Counted from the first letter of the stretch, positions 9,383 through 17,851 are shown. The stretch: 64,000 bases of DNA from Chlorobiota bacterium (GCA_016866305.1 VGMX01000007.1:1-64000), one strand, 5' to 3'. Notes: generated by a model from the sequence alone, not told the origin. Program-made: numbers and translations.

Positions 9383-10663
9383 ATGATCGAACAGAGATCG
9401 GCAGAGAGTCCGGCGCTTGCGTTCAGGGAGGTCTCTTCGGGATACCGGGGCCGGGAGGTATTGCACGGGGTGAGTTTTTCCATTGCCGAGGGAGAGTTCG
9501 TTTCCCTTATCGGCCCGAATGGCTGCGGCAAGAGTACCCTGCTGAAGACTGCTGCGGCGCTTGTCAGGCCTTCATCCGGTTCGGTGCTGGTGTACGGCCG
9601 CGATGTCCGCCAGCTCAGGCACGCCGAAAGGGCCTCGCTGGTCGGTGTTGTGCCGCAGAAACTCGAATCCCCCATGTCTTTCAGCGTTGGAGAACTTGTC
9701 ATGAACGGGCGGACAAGTGCCATGGGGCTTTTTGGCAGACCGGGTCCTGAGGATGAGGACATTGTCGAACGCGCAATGATCTATACCGATGTACTGGACC
9801 TGCGTGACCGGTATTTCATGGAGCTGAGTGGCGGCGAGCAGCAACGGGTCGCGCTTGCCATGGTGCTTGCGCAGGAGCCCCGCATCGTCATGCTCGACGA
9901 ATCGATTGCCCATCTCGATATCAACCACCGTCAGGAGGTGCTGCAGATCCTCATGAACCTCAACCGCGATCGGCAGATGACCGTCGTGCTTGTCAGTCAC
10001 GATCTGACGCTCTCGGCGCAGATTTCCGATCGTCTCCTGCTGCTGCATGCCGGACGGCTTGCCGCGTCCGGAACACCCGGGGAGGTGCTGAGGCCGGAAC
10101 TGCTCAGCAGAATCTACCAGTGCGATCTTCAGGTACACAAGGATCCCTGGAACGGTGAACTGCAGGTGACCGGTGATCTTTCCCTTCTCCGGCACCGGAA
10201 GCCGCAGGGCAAGCGGGTGCATGTCATTGCCGGCGGCGGCAGCGGCATCGAACTTTACCGGAGGCTGCTGCTCGAAGGGTATTCGGTAAGCACCGGAGTG
10301 CTCAACAGGCTCGATTCAGACGCTGAAGCAGCAAGGGCGCTGGATCTTGAAGTGGTACTCGAACAGCCTTTTTCAGCCGTTTCGGAAGCTCGTTGCCGTG
10401 ATGCATCAACCCTTGTCGAGTCTTCCGTTGCGGTTGTGGTTGCTGAAGTGCCTTTCGGTTCGGGCAATCTCATCAATCTCTCTCTCGCCGAAGAATCATT
10501 GCGGCAGGGAAAGCCGGTATTTCTTGCAGCAGGCACTGGTTCGCGTGATTATACGGAAGGATTGGCAGCAGAACGGAAGACCGATGAACTTGTCGCCCGA
10601 GGCGCCCGCATCTGGAGTTCCGTTCATGAACTGATTCCACTGCTGCAGCAATCACTGCAATGA
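9383..10663 (+). CDS. btuD: BtuD-like ABC ATPase with an extra C-terminal domain
   Basis: Residues 1-260 form a normal FecE/BtuD ATPase: Walker A GPNGCGKST at 44-52, signature LSGGEQQRVALAMVLAQEP, Walker B IVMLDESIAHLD, and a switch histidine in VLVSHDL. Residues from about 275 to 426 form a second domain not found in E. coli BtuD. It has a glycine-rich start (VIAGGGSGIELYRRLL), GYSVSTGVLNRLDSDAEAA, VAVVVAEVPFGSGNL and QGKPVFLAAGTGSRDYTEG. It looks like a Rossmann-type alpha/beta fold. Its function is unknown to me; a role in corrinoid or nucleotide sensing would be inference only. It probably pairs with the permease encoded just upstream. Confidence 0.9.
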   Translation: MIEQRSAESPALAFREVSSGYRGREVLHGVSFSIAEGEFVSLIGPNGCGKSTLLKTAAALVRPSSGSVLVYGRDVRQLRHAERASLVGVVPQKLESPMSFSVGELVMNGRTSAMGLFGRPGPEDEDIVERAMIYTDVLDLRDRYFMELSGGEQQRVALAMVLAQEPRIVMLDESIAHLDINHRQEVLQILMNLNRDRQMTVVLVSHDLTLSAQISDRLLLLHAGRLAASGTPGEVLRPELLSRIYQCDLQVHKDPWNGELQVTGDLSLLRHRKPQGKRVHVIAGGGSGIELYRRLLLEGYSVSTGVLNRLDSDAEAARALDLEVVLEQPFSAVSEARCRDASTLVESSVAVVVAEVPFGSGNLINLSLAEESLRQGKPVFLAAGTGSRDYTEGLAAERKTDELVARGARIWSSVHELIPLLQQSLQ

Positions 10664-10678
10664 TGCAAAACCGGACGC

Positions 10679-11473
10679 ATGAAAAAACGTTTTCCCTTTC
10701 GTTTCGGGACCACATCGTATATCATTCCCGCCGATATCATCCCGAATGTGAAATTTCTCTCCGGCAAGGTTGACGATATCGAACTGGTATTGTTCGAATC
10801 GGACGAGTTCAGCAACCTGCCTTCTTCTGAAGAAATGTGCCTTCTTGCCACACTTGCCGCAGGGGCTGAGCTGACCTACTCCGTGCACTTGCCGCTCGAT
10901 GTGTATCTGGGGCATCAAGACCGTCGCGAACGCCTGCGATCGGCAGAAAAATGCCGGAGAATCATCGAACTCACCCGGGGATTGCCGAAATCGGCTTATG
11001 TCCTGCATTTCGAGGCGGGGCCGGGTATCGATATCAATGCGTTTTCCGTTTCCGAACTCGACAGGTTCACCGGTGCCCTGAACGATTCATGCGCCATGCT
11101 CCTGCAGCAGGTTGAGGTGCCTGCTGTCCAGATTTGTGTGGAAAATCTCAACTATCCCTATGAACTTGTCCTGCCAGTTGTCGAGGAGTACGGTTTTTCC
11201 GTTACCCTCGATGTCGGGCATCTCGAACATTACGGATTTCCCACCGGAGAATACCTTGCTAGGTTTCTTCGCCGCGCCAGGGTGCTGCACATGCACGGAA
11301 CGAGGCTCGGGAAGGATCACAACTCGCTGGCCTGCATGAAAGCCGAAACGCTCGATATGGTGATGCGTGCGCTTGCCGATGATCCCGTGCAGGAGCGAGT
11401 CTTCACTCTCGAGATTTTTTCCGAGGAGGATTTTCTCAGTTCGTGCCGGACAATGGAGCGCTTTTTGCAGTGA
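10679..11473 (+). CDS. cbiR: Cobamide-remodelling phosphodiesterase CbiR (AP-endonuclease-like TIM barrel)
   Basis: CbiR cleaves the nucleotide loop of adenosylcobamides so that the lower ligand can be replaced. The 264-residue protein reads as a TIM barrel of the AP endonuclease 2 superfamily: FRFGTTSYIIPADIIPNV at the start, LTYSVHLPLDVYLG, VLHFEAGPG, QICVENLNYPYELV, TLDVGHLEHYGFPTG, VLHMHGTR and FTLEIFSEEDF. The Glu/His/Asp residues in these motifs are the expected metal ligands. It starts 15 bases after btuD and is the last gene of the operon, convergent with the usher gene. The family call rests on this pattern and on the context of uptake plus nucleotide-loop genes. Confidence 0.85.
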   Translation: MKKRFPFRFGTTSYIIPADIIPNVKFLSGKVDDIELVLFESDEFSNLPSSEEMCLLATLAAGAELTYSVHLPLDVYLGHQDRRERLRSAEKCRRIIELTRGLPKSAYVLHFEAGPGIDINAFSVSELDRFTGALNDSCAMLLQQVEVPAVQICVENLNYPYELVLPVVEEYGFSVTLDVGHLEHYGFPTGEYLARFLRRARVLHMHGTRLGKDHNSLACMKAETLDMVMRALADDPVQERVFTLEIFSEEDFLSSCRTMERFLQ

Positions 11474-11498
11474 ACTTTCCTTTTCCCCGTCAGAGCAC

Positions 11499-14099
11499 TT
11501 ACGGGAGGGTGAGGTCGATATCGAAAAGGAAGTCGTTCCTGATCGTGAAGCTTCTTTCCCTTGTTTTTCCCGTTCCCGTGGTTCTGATGATGTAGGTTCC
11601 CGGTTTCAGCCTGTCGATGCGGTAATAACCGAACTGGTCTGTTGTCATGCTTCCCGCAGCAGTGCCGGAGGGATCCGTGACCTCGAGAACTATTCCTGAA
11701 ATGCCTTTGCCCTGGAGGTCTTTCAGGCATCCAGCAACACCGTATTCGGCATAGACGGGAATGTTGACTTCGGTAACGGCCCCGTTGCGGACCTCCGCCT
11801 TGACCGATTTCCTTGCAACATTCAGTTCGAGTGGCAGTTTCTCGGTGTCGATATCGACGGTGTAGATGCCCGGCCTGAGGTTTCCCACGAAAAAGGTTCC
11901 GTCAATCTGGCGCTGTCCGAGTTTTCTGCCATTGAGGAGAATATCGACATTGTTGATGTCGGAAGACCCCAGCCGGGTATCGTTCATGATGTCAAGTGAT
12001 CCTGCCAGACCTCCCCTGGTGTGACTGATTGCCGACCGGTTTATCGGATACGTTTTCTTCCTGGAAAAACCAAGGTCCCAGGTAAGCGTGAAGGCTGCGT
12101 AATGCCTGGCTTGGGTATCGATAATGCTTTCAATAAAATTTTCCTCTGTCTCAAGCTGGTGGGCGTTGTTCATATTGTAACTGTACTGCAGGCTGAAACG
12201 CAGTCCTGCATCGATGAACTTGCTCCATGATGCGGAATAGCCGAATTCTCCGTCCGAATGTGAAGCTCCGAGCCGGACAAGGTCGAAACGCGAGCCTGCA
12301 GGATACCAGTCGAGATAGATGCTTGAAAGATTGTCCCTGGTTTGCGTTGCATAGGAGTGCATCATCCTGCTGATGAGCGAAGGGCTGATATCGAAACGCC
12401 AGTCGCCGGTCAGGGTTTTCTTTTCGTACACAATCGACACGTCGCTCTGGCTGCCAAGGCGCAGTGCGGCTTCGTAGCGGTACTTTTCATCATCGTCGGG
12501 TATTGCCGACAGCATCAGCCAGGGCGAAACCGTCCAGTAAAGGCCGGGCAGGAAAAACTTGTCAACCGGTTCATTTCCGGTTCTGGAGTAACGGCCGTAC
12601 AGCAGAAGATCGAACGGCTCGAAAATACTCGTTGAAAAGCGCAGTGAATGGTCCTGTGTCCGTTCGGTGCCTTCAGTGGAAAAATTGTCCTCCTTCAGGC
12701 TGGAAAGGACGGCCATATCCCATTTTTTCCCGTGTCCTTCAAAGCGCAGCTCCGTTCCGTACCTGTCGTTTGAGCGAGCGCCGAACAAGGCGGCAGCCCA
12801 GTTTTCTCCAAAGGAAAATACCGTTCCGGCCATGATGTCAGGGGAGCCGTTTTCCCGGTTTGACTGGATCGCGCTTTCAAGGGTTATTCTGTTGCTGAGA
12901 CCGTACTGGACATGTCCAAACCCTGTCAGCAGGTGCTTTTCACCGCTTTCATCAAGCGGGTTGCCGTTGACGCCAGCCCCTCCCCTGACAAGCAGTTCAT
13001 GCGCGGGAAGGCTCCGGTTCATAATGGAAATGGTGTAGTCGAGTACGGCGAGGGGCTTTTCCCTCAGCGACCGCTCGTACAGGTAAACCCGGGTTTTTCT
13101 CAGGTCGCTGGTCATCCTGACATTGATGAATCTGAACCTTCCGTCCAGGCCGATTCTTTGCCTGGCAGCGACAATGCCGTCAAGCCGCAGTTCTGCAATC
13201 GCTGCCGGTGGGCCGTTTCCTTCGATTGTACGTTGTTGTGTGCGATCCAGCGACAGGAAGACATCGGAATCGCTGTACCGCTCGAAATCAAGCTGGTTGA
13301 GGATATTGTGGTTGTTCCATCCGAACTGCAGTCCAGTGAATTGCTGATCGTCGATGAGCGAATAGATGTCAGTCGAACCCGTGCCGAACCGGAGAGCGAA
13401 ATGCCTGCTGAATGCGGTCCAGTGGTAGCGGGTCGGTACCAGTGACTCTTCCGGATCACCTTCCACCGTGATATCCCATACTCCGTCGAGGATTCTGCCT
13501 CCGGCTTCCAGAAAAAGATTTTTTTCCGGTTTTTTCTCGAAATCCCAGGTGATTTCCGGTTCAAACCTCAGGAAGGAGAGGGAGCTGTTCGGGGCCTCGA
13601 TATCGGGCTTTACGGGTTCGGCTTTTCGTTGCACCTCAGTGCTCCCGGGTCTCCAGGGGACGTCCAGCTCAATGGCAAACGCAGACTGGTTGAATCTTCC
13701 GGCCACCAGGAACGTTTTTTTCAGTTCCCCGAGCGAGATACAGAGCGTCTGGTCGATGAGTTTTACCGATCCGGCATTGAAGGTGATGATGCCGAGAGTG
13801 GTTTGATAACTGATCTGCCCCTGGTTCATTTCCGGGGCTTTCAGACCGCTGTTTTCGAGGAAGAGCGCAAAAGGTATCCAGTAGTCGTTTTCCCTCTGGA
13901 AGCAGAGCTGCGAGCCTGTCGATCGCCCGTTGAAGAGCACGTCAACGAGCATGGTCTCCTGCTGCGAGGTTACGGGTTTTTCGGATGCCGGGGGTTTCGG
14001 ATTCCTGTCGCCCGCTTCTTCAGCCAGAACCTTCCCGGAGATGCCGTGCTGGCAGGTCAGGACTGCCAGCATGATTCCCCATCCCTTTATGGTGTGCAT
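11499..14099 (-). CDS. Fimbrial outer-membrane usher-like protein
   Basis: This 866-residue secreted protein (signal peptide about 1-27) lies directly downstream of a PapD-like chaperone gene. An N-terminal domain starts at MLVDVLFNGRSTGSQ and has LFLENSGLKAPE, resembling the usher N-terminal domain and the LVDVxxNGR pattern of alternative ushers. A long strand-rich middle includes LRLDGIVAARQRIGLDG and QYGLSNRITLESAIQSNREN, consistent with a 24-stranded barrel. The C-terminal part has ILLNGRKLGQRQIDGTFFVG and LRPGIYTVDIDTEKLPLELN, then a carboxypeptidase-regulatory-like Ig fold (GKGISGIVLEVTDPSG, FGYYRIDRLKPGTYII). It should assemble the subunits encoded upstream. It resembles the CS1/alternative class more than classical FimD. 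Confidence 0.82.
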   Translation of the reverse strand: MHTIKGWGIMLAVLTCQHGISGKVLAEEAGDRNPKPPASEKPVTSQQETMLVDVLFNGRSTGSQLCFQRENDYWIPFALFLENSGLKAPEMNQGQISYQTTLGIITFNAGSVKLIDQTLCISLGELKKTFLVAGRFNQSAFAIELDVPWRPGSTEVQRKAEPVKPDIEAPNSSLSFLRFEPEITWDFEKKPEKNLFLEAGGRILDGVWDITVEGDPEESLVPTRYHWTAFSRHFALRFGTGSTDIYSLIDDQQFTGLQFGWNNHNILNQLDFERYSDSDVFLSLDRTQQRTIEGNGPPAAIAELRLDGIVAARQRIGLDGRFRFINVRMTSDLRKTRVYLYERSLREKPLAVLDYTISIMNRSLPAHELLVRGGAGVNGNPLDESGEKHLLTGFGHVQYGLSNRITLESAIQSNRENGSPDIMAGTVFSFGENWAAALFGARSNDRYGTELRFEGHGKKWDMAVLSSLKEDNFSTEGTERTQDHSLRFSTSIFEPFDLLLYGRYSRTGNEPVDKFFLPGLYWTVSPWLMLSAIPDDDEKYRYEAALRLGSQSDVSIVYEKKTLTGDWRFDISPSLISRMMHSYATQTRDNLSSIYLDWYPAGSRFDLVRLGASHSDGEFGYSASWSKFIDAGLRFSLQYSYNMNNAHQLETEENFIESIIDTQARHYAAFTLTWDLGFSRKKTYPINRSAISHTRGGLAGSLDIMNDTRLGSSDINNVDILLNGRKLGQRQIDGTFFVGNLRPGIYTVDIDTEKLPLELNVARKSVKAEVRNGAVTEVNIPVYAEYGVAGCLKDLQGKGISGIVLEVTDPSGTAAGSMTTDQFGYYRIDRLKPGTYIIRTTGTGKTRERSFTIRNDFLFDIDLTLP

Positions 14100-14120
14100 T
14101 CCGGAATGAACAATGCTGAA

Positions 14121-14969
14121 TCAGCGGTTCAGGGGAAAGGTTCTTTCAACGGTTTTCCCGTCGATGCTGCCGTTGATTGCCAGAATGTAACTGCCGGGAG
14201 TTTTCGGAAAGGGAATCTGGGTCGAAATGGTACGGCGGTTTCCCGGAAGAACAGGCGTCTGGTTGATCTGGCCGGCAATGACCATTCCTGAAACGGGTTT
14301 TTCCTGTTTCTCGCCATCGGCATATTTCGCTGCAGCGGCTATTCCGGGAAATGCATCCTTTTTCCAGATGGAGTAATTCCCCTTGAGGCGGGTATTGACA
14401 TTGCCGCTGTTCGATATGTCCGCATTCAGTGACGAAGCGCCCTTGTCGAATGCAAGACCGTTCAGTGTGCCTGCACGTTTGACCGGATCGGCATGGCCGT
14501 ATACCCCGACACCGAGCTTGAAGAGAATTTCAAGTGCCTTCGTGTTGTCGGCATTTGCCGCAACCGGTTGCTCGATAAAGTAGATGATTGCACGATGTTC
14601 CCCAGGGTCAGGTTTTACGGTCGGCCTGATGGAAAAGCGGACGACCTGGCTTTTTCCGGGTTCAAGCGTAAACGAGAGGGGATTGATCAGCATCCAGCGG
14701 TCGAGCGACTGCTTGTCGGGAGGCAGCAGCTTTACCTCGTTTTTTTCGTCGAGGGTCCAGTTGTAGACTTCCACCTTGACGGTGGTCGGAGTCTTTTTCA
14801 GGTTGAAAATCCTTACCGATTCATTGACCGGATTCTGTCCTATTGCAAGCTCGAACATCGATGGCGCAACGCCGATCTGTCCCGGTGGAGGTTCTTCAGC
14901 AACGAGAAGGCATGGGTGCGCAGCGAGCGTCATGAACAGGAAGAGCAGCCGGACAAGGGGGTATTTCAT
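14121..14969 (-). CDS. PapD-like periplasmic pilus chaperone
   Basis: This 282-residue protein has a signal peptide (cleavage near residue 24). The first immunoglobulin-like domain contains GVAPSMFELAIGQNPVNESVRIFN, VKVEVYNWTLDEKNEV and LEPGKSQVVRFSIRP, the last being the conserved G1-strand and domain junction region. The second domain has LNADISNSGNVNTRLKG and ends with VERTFPLNR. Such chaperones donate a strand to unfolded pilins and deliver them to the usher, whose gene starts 21 bases downstream. It is somewhat longer than classical PapD (about 220 residues) and lacks the cysteine pair of FGL types, in line with an alternative chaperone. Confidence 0.85.
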   Translation of the reverse strand: MKYPLVRLLFLFMTLAAHPCLLVAEEPPPGQIGVAPSMFELAIGQNPVNESVRIFNLKKTPTTVKVEVYNWTLDEKNEVKLLPPDKQSLDRWMLINPLSFTLEPGKSQVVRFSIRPTVKPDPGEHRAIIYFIEQPVAANADNTKALEILFKLGVGVYGHADPVKRAGTLNGLAFDKGASSLNADISNSGNVNTRLKGNYSIWKKDAFPGIAAAAKYADGEKQEKPVSGMVIAGQINQTPVLPGNRRTISTQIPFPKTPGSYILAINGSIDGKTVERTFPLNR

Positions 14970-15089
14970 GTTCTGAATGAATTGATGTTGACGTGTTGTC
15001 GATAAATCGTTTCCGGCGGTAACCGGAAATGACCGGTCATGCCGGAGCCGCAGGAATTCCTGCAGGCTTGTTTTTCAGGGTACCCGGTT

Positions 15090-15710
15090 TTACATGGTCG
15101 AGGCGGTAATGGTGTACTGTCCGCCGGAATGCTGGCCGGATCGGTTGGTCTTTGAAAAATCGAGGTCCATGAGGATGCTGCCGATGGTAGCCCTGCTTCT
15201 GGCGATTCCGTTCAGATCCGTGGTAATGGAAGCGCCGGTTTCACTGTTGTCGCTTACCTGGACGTTCGAAATGGTTATGACCGATTCTCCGTTCGAAAGC
15301 TTTTCCTTGCCGGCCGGCACGGTGACCGTCACATTGGCGGTGCCTTCTTTCGAGAAGCCTCGTACAGCCCAGACATTGGGAATGCGCACCTTCGTGGTGG
15401 TTCCGTCAAGTTCCATCTTTGCGCTCATGAGATTGCCTGCGGCAAGCTCTTCTCCACCGCTGGTATCGCCCTTCCATGAGACATCGAGCGTGTTTCCTCC
15501 CTCATTGAGCGCCTCGGACTCTGGCGTTGCAAAGTTGAGTGCAATGGAAGAGTAGTAGTGCAGGATGATGAATTCAGGGATATTTGCAGCAATGTCTGCG
15601 GTTCCGCTGCTGCTTTTTCCTGCAACGACAGCACCATCAGCCGGAACTGCTGCGCAGAAACAGAAGATGGCACCAAGCAGGATGCACTTGAGGTTTTTCA
15701 GATTAGTCAT
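15090..15710 (-). CDS. Fimbrial subunit paralog (D), secreted
   Basis: This 206-residue protein has a signal peptide (KCILLGAIFCFCAAVPADGA). The mature part starts with alternating polar and hydrophobic residues and the hallmark IILHYYSSIALNFATPE. It continues with VPNVWAVRGFS-like IPNVWAVRGFSKEGTANV and ends RSGQHSGGQYTITASTM. It is clearly homologous to the proteins at 16033-16639 and 17852-18463; in this copy the cysteine before IILHYYS is phenylalanine. The chaperone gene follows after 120 bases. I infer a structural pilin of the adjacent chaperone-usher system. It has no recognised named family; the C-terminal pattern resembles CS1-type and spore-coat-U-type subunits. Confidence 0.75.
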   Translation of the reverse strand: MTNLKNLKCILLGAIFCFCAAVPADGAVVAGKSSSGTADIAANIPEFIILHYYSSIALNFATPESEALNEGGNTLDVSWKGDTSGGEELAAGNLMSAKMELDGTTTKVRIPNVWAVRGFSKEGTANVTVTVPAGKEKLSNGESVITISNVQVSDNSETGASITTDLNGIARSRATIGSILMDLDFSKTNRSGQHSGGQYTITASTM

Positions 15711-15900
15711 GGGGGTATGGTTTGGGGTTTACATACTGAAATATAACAAGTAAAAAAGTAACCGGAAAAGTCTGTTTTTACTTTTCCAGGAAAATCGGCA
15801 GGATTTCAGTGGATTTCCTGCCTTGCCAGGTGCTTGAGCTTTTTCAGGAAATTTTTTTCCGGAACCCGTACAACGGCTTCAAGTCATTGTTGGTTGCTTC

Positions 15901-15936
15901 AAACAGAAAAGCCTGCATTGCGGTGCAGGCGTTTTT
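15901..15936. terminator. Bidirectional-looking hairpin terminator after the frameshifted pilin
   Basis: GCCTGCA (15911-15917) and TGCAGGC (15924-15930) form a 7-bp stem with a 6-base loop. Reading the minus strand, the stem is followed by TTTTCTGTTT, which would terminate the pilin C transcript. Reading the plus strand, it is followed by GTTTTT. No plus-strand gene is seen just upstream. Confidence 0.6.
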
Positions 15937-15985
15937 CACTCGCGCCCCTCTACGGGGGTTTTTTCACTCGCGCCCCTGCACGGGG
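15932..15985. repeat. Tandem 26-base direct repeat, two copies
   Basis: Copies at 15932-15957 and 15960-15985 share TTTTTCACTCGCGCCCC, then differ in two of five bases before GGGG (24 of 26 identical). Each copy contains a small CCCC/GGGG inverted pair. They lie just beyond the proper end of the pilin C gene. Confidence 0.8.
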
Positions 15986-16032
15986 CTTGTTTGCTGATGA
16001 TTCATGCGTTGATGGTATCGGATGCAACCTGC

Positions 16033-16639
16033 TCAGATGGTGGTGGCGGTGATGGTGTACTGTGCGCCGGTGTGCAGGCCCGAGCGGGTGGTCTTCGAGA
16101 AATCGAGGTCCATCTCGATGTTGCCGAAGGTCGCGTTGCTCCTGGTGATGCCGTTGAGCCTGGTGGTGATCGAGCTGCCCGTGCTGCTGTTGTCGCACCT
16201 TCACGTTCGAAACCGAGATCTCGGAGCCTTCGCGGCTCATGGTGCTCTTGCCTGCAGGAATGGCAACCTCGACCCTGGCGCTGCCGCTTGCCGAGAATCC
16301 CCTCACTGCCCAGACGTTCGAGAGCTTCACGGTGGTCTTGCTGCCGTCGAGCTCCAGTGCGGCGTTCATCAGGTTGGCCTCTGCCAGCTCGGTACCGCCG
16401 GTGGTGGTGCCGTCGAACGATGCGTCAACACTGTTCGAACCTTCATTCAGCGCTTCCGAATCCGGAGTGGCGAAGTTCAGGGTCACCGATGAGTAGTAGT
16501 GCAGGATGATGCATTCAGGAACCGTCACCGAAACGTTGGTGGTGCCGCTGGTGCTGACGACGGCCATTGCCGGGGTCGCCATTGCGATGGTGAGGATGAT
16601 TGCTGCTGCGAGGCTCCTGATCTTGCTGGGGGTTGTCAT
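16033..16639 (-). pseudogene. Fimbrial subunit paralog (C), interrupted by a frameshift
   Basis: The frame starts at 16639 (GGAG ribosome-binding site) with a signal peptide ending in ATPAMA. It continues TTNVSVTVPECIILHYYSSV, LNFATPDSEALNEGSN and KLSNVWAVRGFSASGSARV. After NVKV (about 16190) the reading frame changes. In the same frame the protein would run on as His/Arg-rich nonsense to 15950. In the other frame the family ending appears intact (DNSSTGSSITTRLNGITRS, then TRSGLHTGAQYTITATTI) and stops at 16033. Two bases missing, or one extra, explains it. It may be a true pseudogene, a switchable gene or a sequencing error; everything else about the gene looks functional. Confidence 0.82.
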
Positions 16640-16684
16640 GATGACTGCTCCGGTTACGTTGGGGGTCGCTTCCGCGAGTCTTTA

Positions 16685-16700
16685 TACAACTACCGTGCCA
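16685..16700 (-). promoter_or_regulatory. Sigma-54-like promoter upstream of pilin C
   Basis: The minus strand reads TGGCACGGTAGTTGTA. This matches the -24/-12 consensus TGGCACG-N4-TTGCW with correct GG to GC spacing and one change (GT in place of GC at -12). It is about 46 bases upstream of the pilin C start. An rpoN gene is present at 49.1 kb. No enhancer-binding activator is encoded nearby. Confidence 0.42.
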
Positions 16701-16820
16701 GCATGAGAAGGCAGGGTTGCTCATGATTGCAAATTATTGTATCTAAATTGTTTACCGAATCACCCCGCCCATGACGCCCAGCCGCTCTTGCCGGTGTTCG
16801 CCGTCGCGGACGTGTTGCTG

Positions 16821-16860
16821 CCTGAGACAGTGACACTGTTCCTGATACAGTGAGACGATT
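16821..16860. repeat. Two adjacent imperfect 20-base repeats
   Basis: CCTGAGACAGTGACACTGTT is followed directly by CCTGATACAGTGAGACGATT, with 16 of 20 positions identical; the first copy contains the palindrome CAGTGACACTG. The repeats lie about 180-220 bases upstream of pilin C, where an activator or repressor could bind. Function is inferred from position only. Confidence 0.4.
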
Positions 16861-17144
16861 GTTTCAGTCCGGTTTCACGGGGGCATTTGCGGCTTATTGC
16901 CGCTGCATCCCGGATATCACGGGGAGTGCCGGCTGCAGGTGACGCCGGCATGTTGCTGGTGTCGCAGAATCGATGAGTCAGGATGCAGTCAGCCGTTCAT
17001 CATCCGGGGAGGCGCCTCTTCGTGCTCCCGGTGCATGAAGGAGCGTCATGAGTCAGGGGGCCTGAAGGATGAAGATGAAGGAAAGGAATGACGAACCGGA
17101 GGTTCCGGTACTCCGCGGGCAGGCAGGGGGTGCGAGCGCGGGTG

Positions 17145-17762
17145 TCAGTAATAGACAATGGTGATCTGGACCGTGCCGCGGTAGGTTCCCGAACGTCTGG
17201 CGGTGCTGAGATTGAGGTTCAGGTTGGCGTAACCGTAGCAGCGCCAGGTCGAGCCGCTGTATTTCGAACAGGTCACCGGCTGGGCGGTAACGGTTGCGCC
17301 GATGGTCGAGGAACTGGCGGTCAGGGAGGAGAGGGTGTTCTCGATGCCTCCCGTACCGAATATCCGGTAACTGGCATTGAAGGTCGGCCGGGATTCCGTG
17401 TTGTTGTTGTAGCTGTAATACCAGAGAAGGATGTTGTTGCGTACGACCGTGCTTCCGGTAATGACCTGGTCCAGACTCGGAGCCTGGCCGTCCACGTCAC
17501 CCTGCCAGGTGACATCGGTACTGTAGCTGCCCTCACTGTATGCCGTGCCGCTCGATGAAAGCCCGAGTTCACCCAGGGCTGCCGCCGTCAGTGTGGTGGA
17601 CGATGTGATGGTGAACGTTGCAGCATTTGCCGGCTTGCCCGTTATGGCACAAAGCAGCAGGAAGAGCAGGGTTATGAGCGGTTTGCCGGGGATCCTGCTT
17701 TCGGGGTGCTTCAGGAACGGTTCAGTGGAGACCGGGTGAATGCGGTAAAAACGGTACTTCAT
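17145..17762 (-). CDS. Minor or divergent fimbrial subunit (B), secreted
   Basis: This 205-residue protein has a long positively charged N-region and then a signal peptide core (LITLLFLLLCAITGKPANA). The mature part (ATFTITSSTTLTAAALGELG) is rich in Ser, Thr, Tyr and Asn. It has two cysteines (VTCSKY and WRCYGY) that could pair, and ends RSGTYRGTVQITIVYY. It differs from the three IILHYYS paralogs but shares the C-terminal G-x-Y/H-x-G-x-x-x-I-T strand pattern, which suggests a related fold, perhaps a tip or adaptor subunit. It lies between paralogs A and C. I do not recognise a named family. Confidence 0.65.
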   Translation of the reverse strand: MKYRFYRIHPVSTEPFLKHPESRIPGKPLITLLFLLLCAITGKPANAATFTITSSTTLTAAALGELGLSSSGTAYSEGSYSTDVTWQGDVDGQAPSLDQVITGSTVVRNNILLWYYSYNNNTESRPTFNASYRIFGTGGIENTLSSLTASSSTIGATVTAQPVTCSKYSGSTWRCYGYANLNLNLSTARRSGTYRGTVQITIVYY

Positions 17763-17851
17763 CGCATATGGAAACGGTTCGTGATTTCAGTTGCCCTGGC
17801 CAGGCATTTCCTCTGTTTTCCGGGGCAGGTGTACCGGAGCAGACCGTCAGG

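Larger units (their letters stand above)
16640..17144. other. 505-base gap inside the fimbrial locus: leader/promoter region
   Basis: No convincing gene is seen here. Its right part is the 3' flank of subunit B, and its left part should hold the promoter and leader of subunit C. It contains a sigma-54-like element (16685-16700) and a pair of imperfect 20-base repeats (16821-16860), both listed separately. A minus-strand frame at 16760-16951 has no recognisable similarity. Confidence 0.5.
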
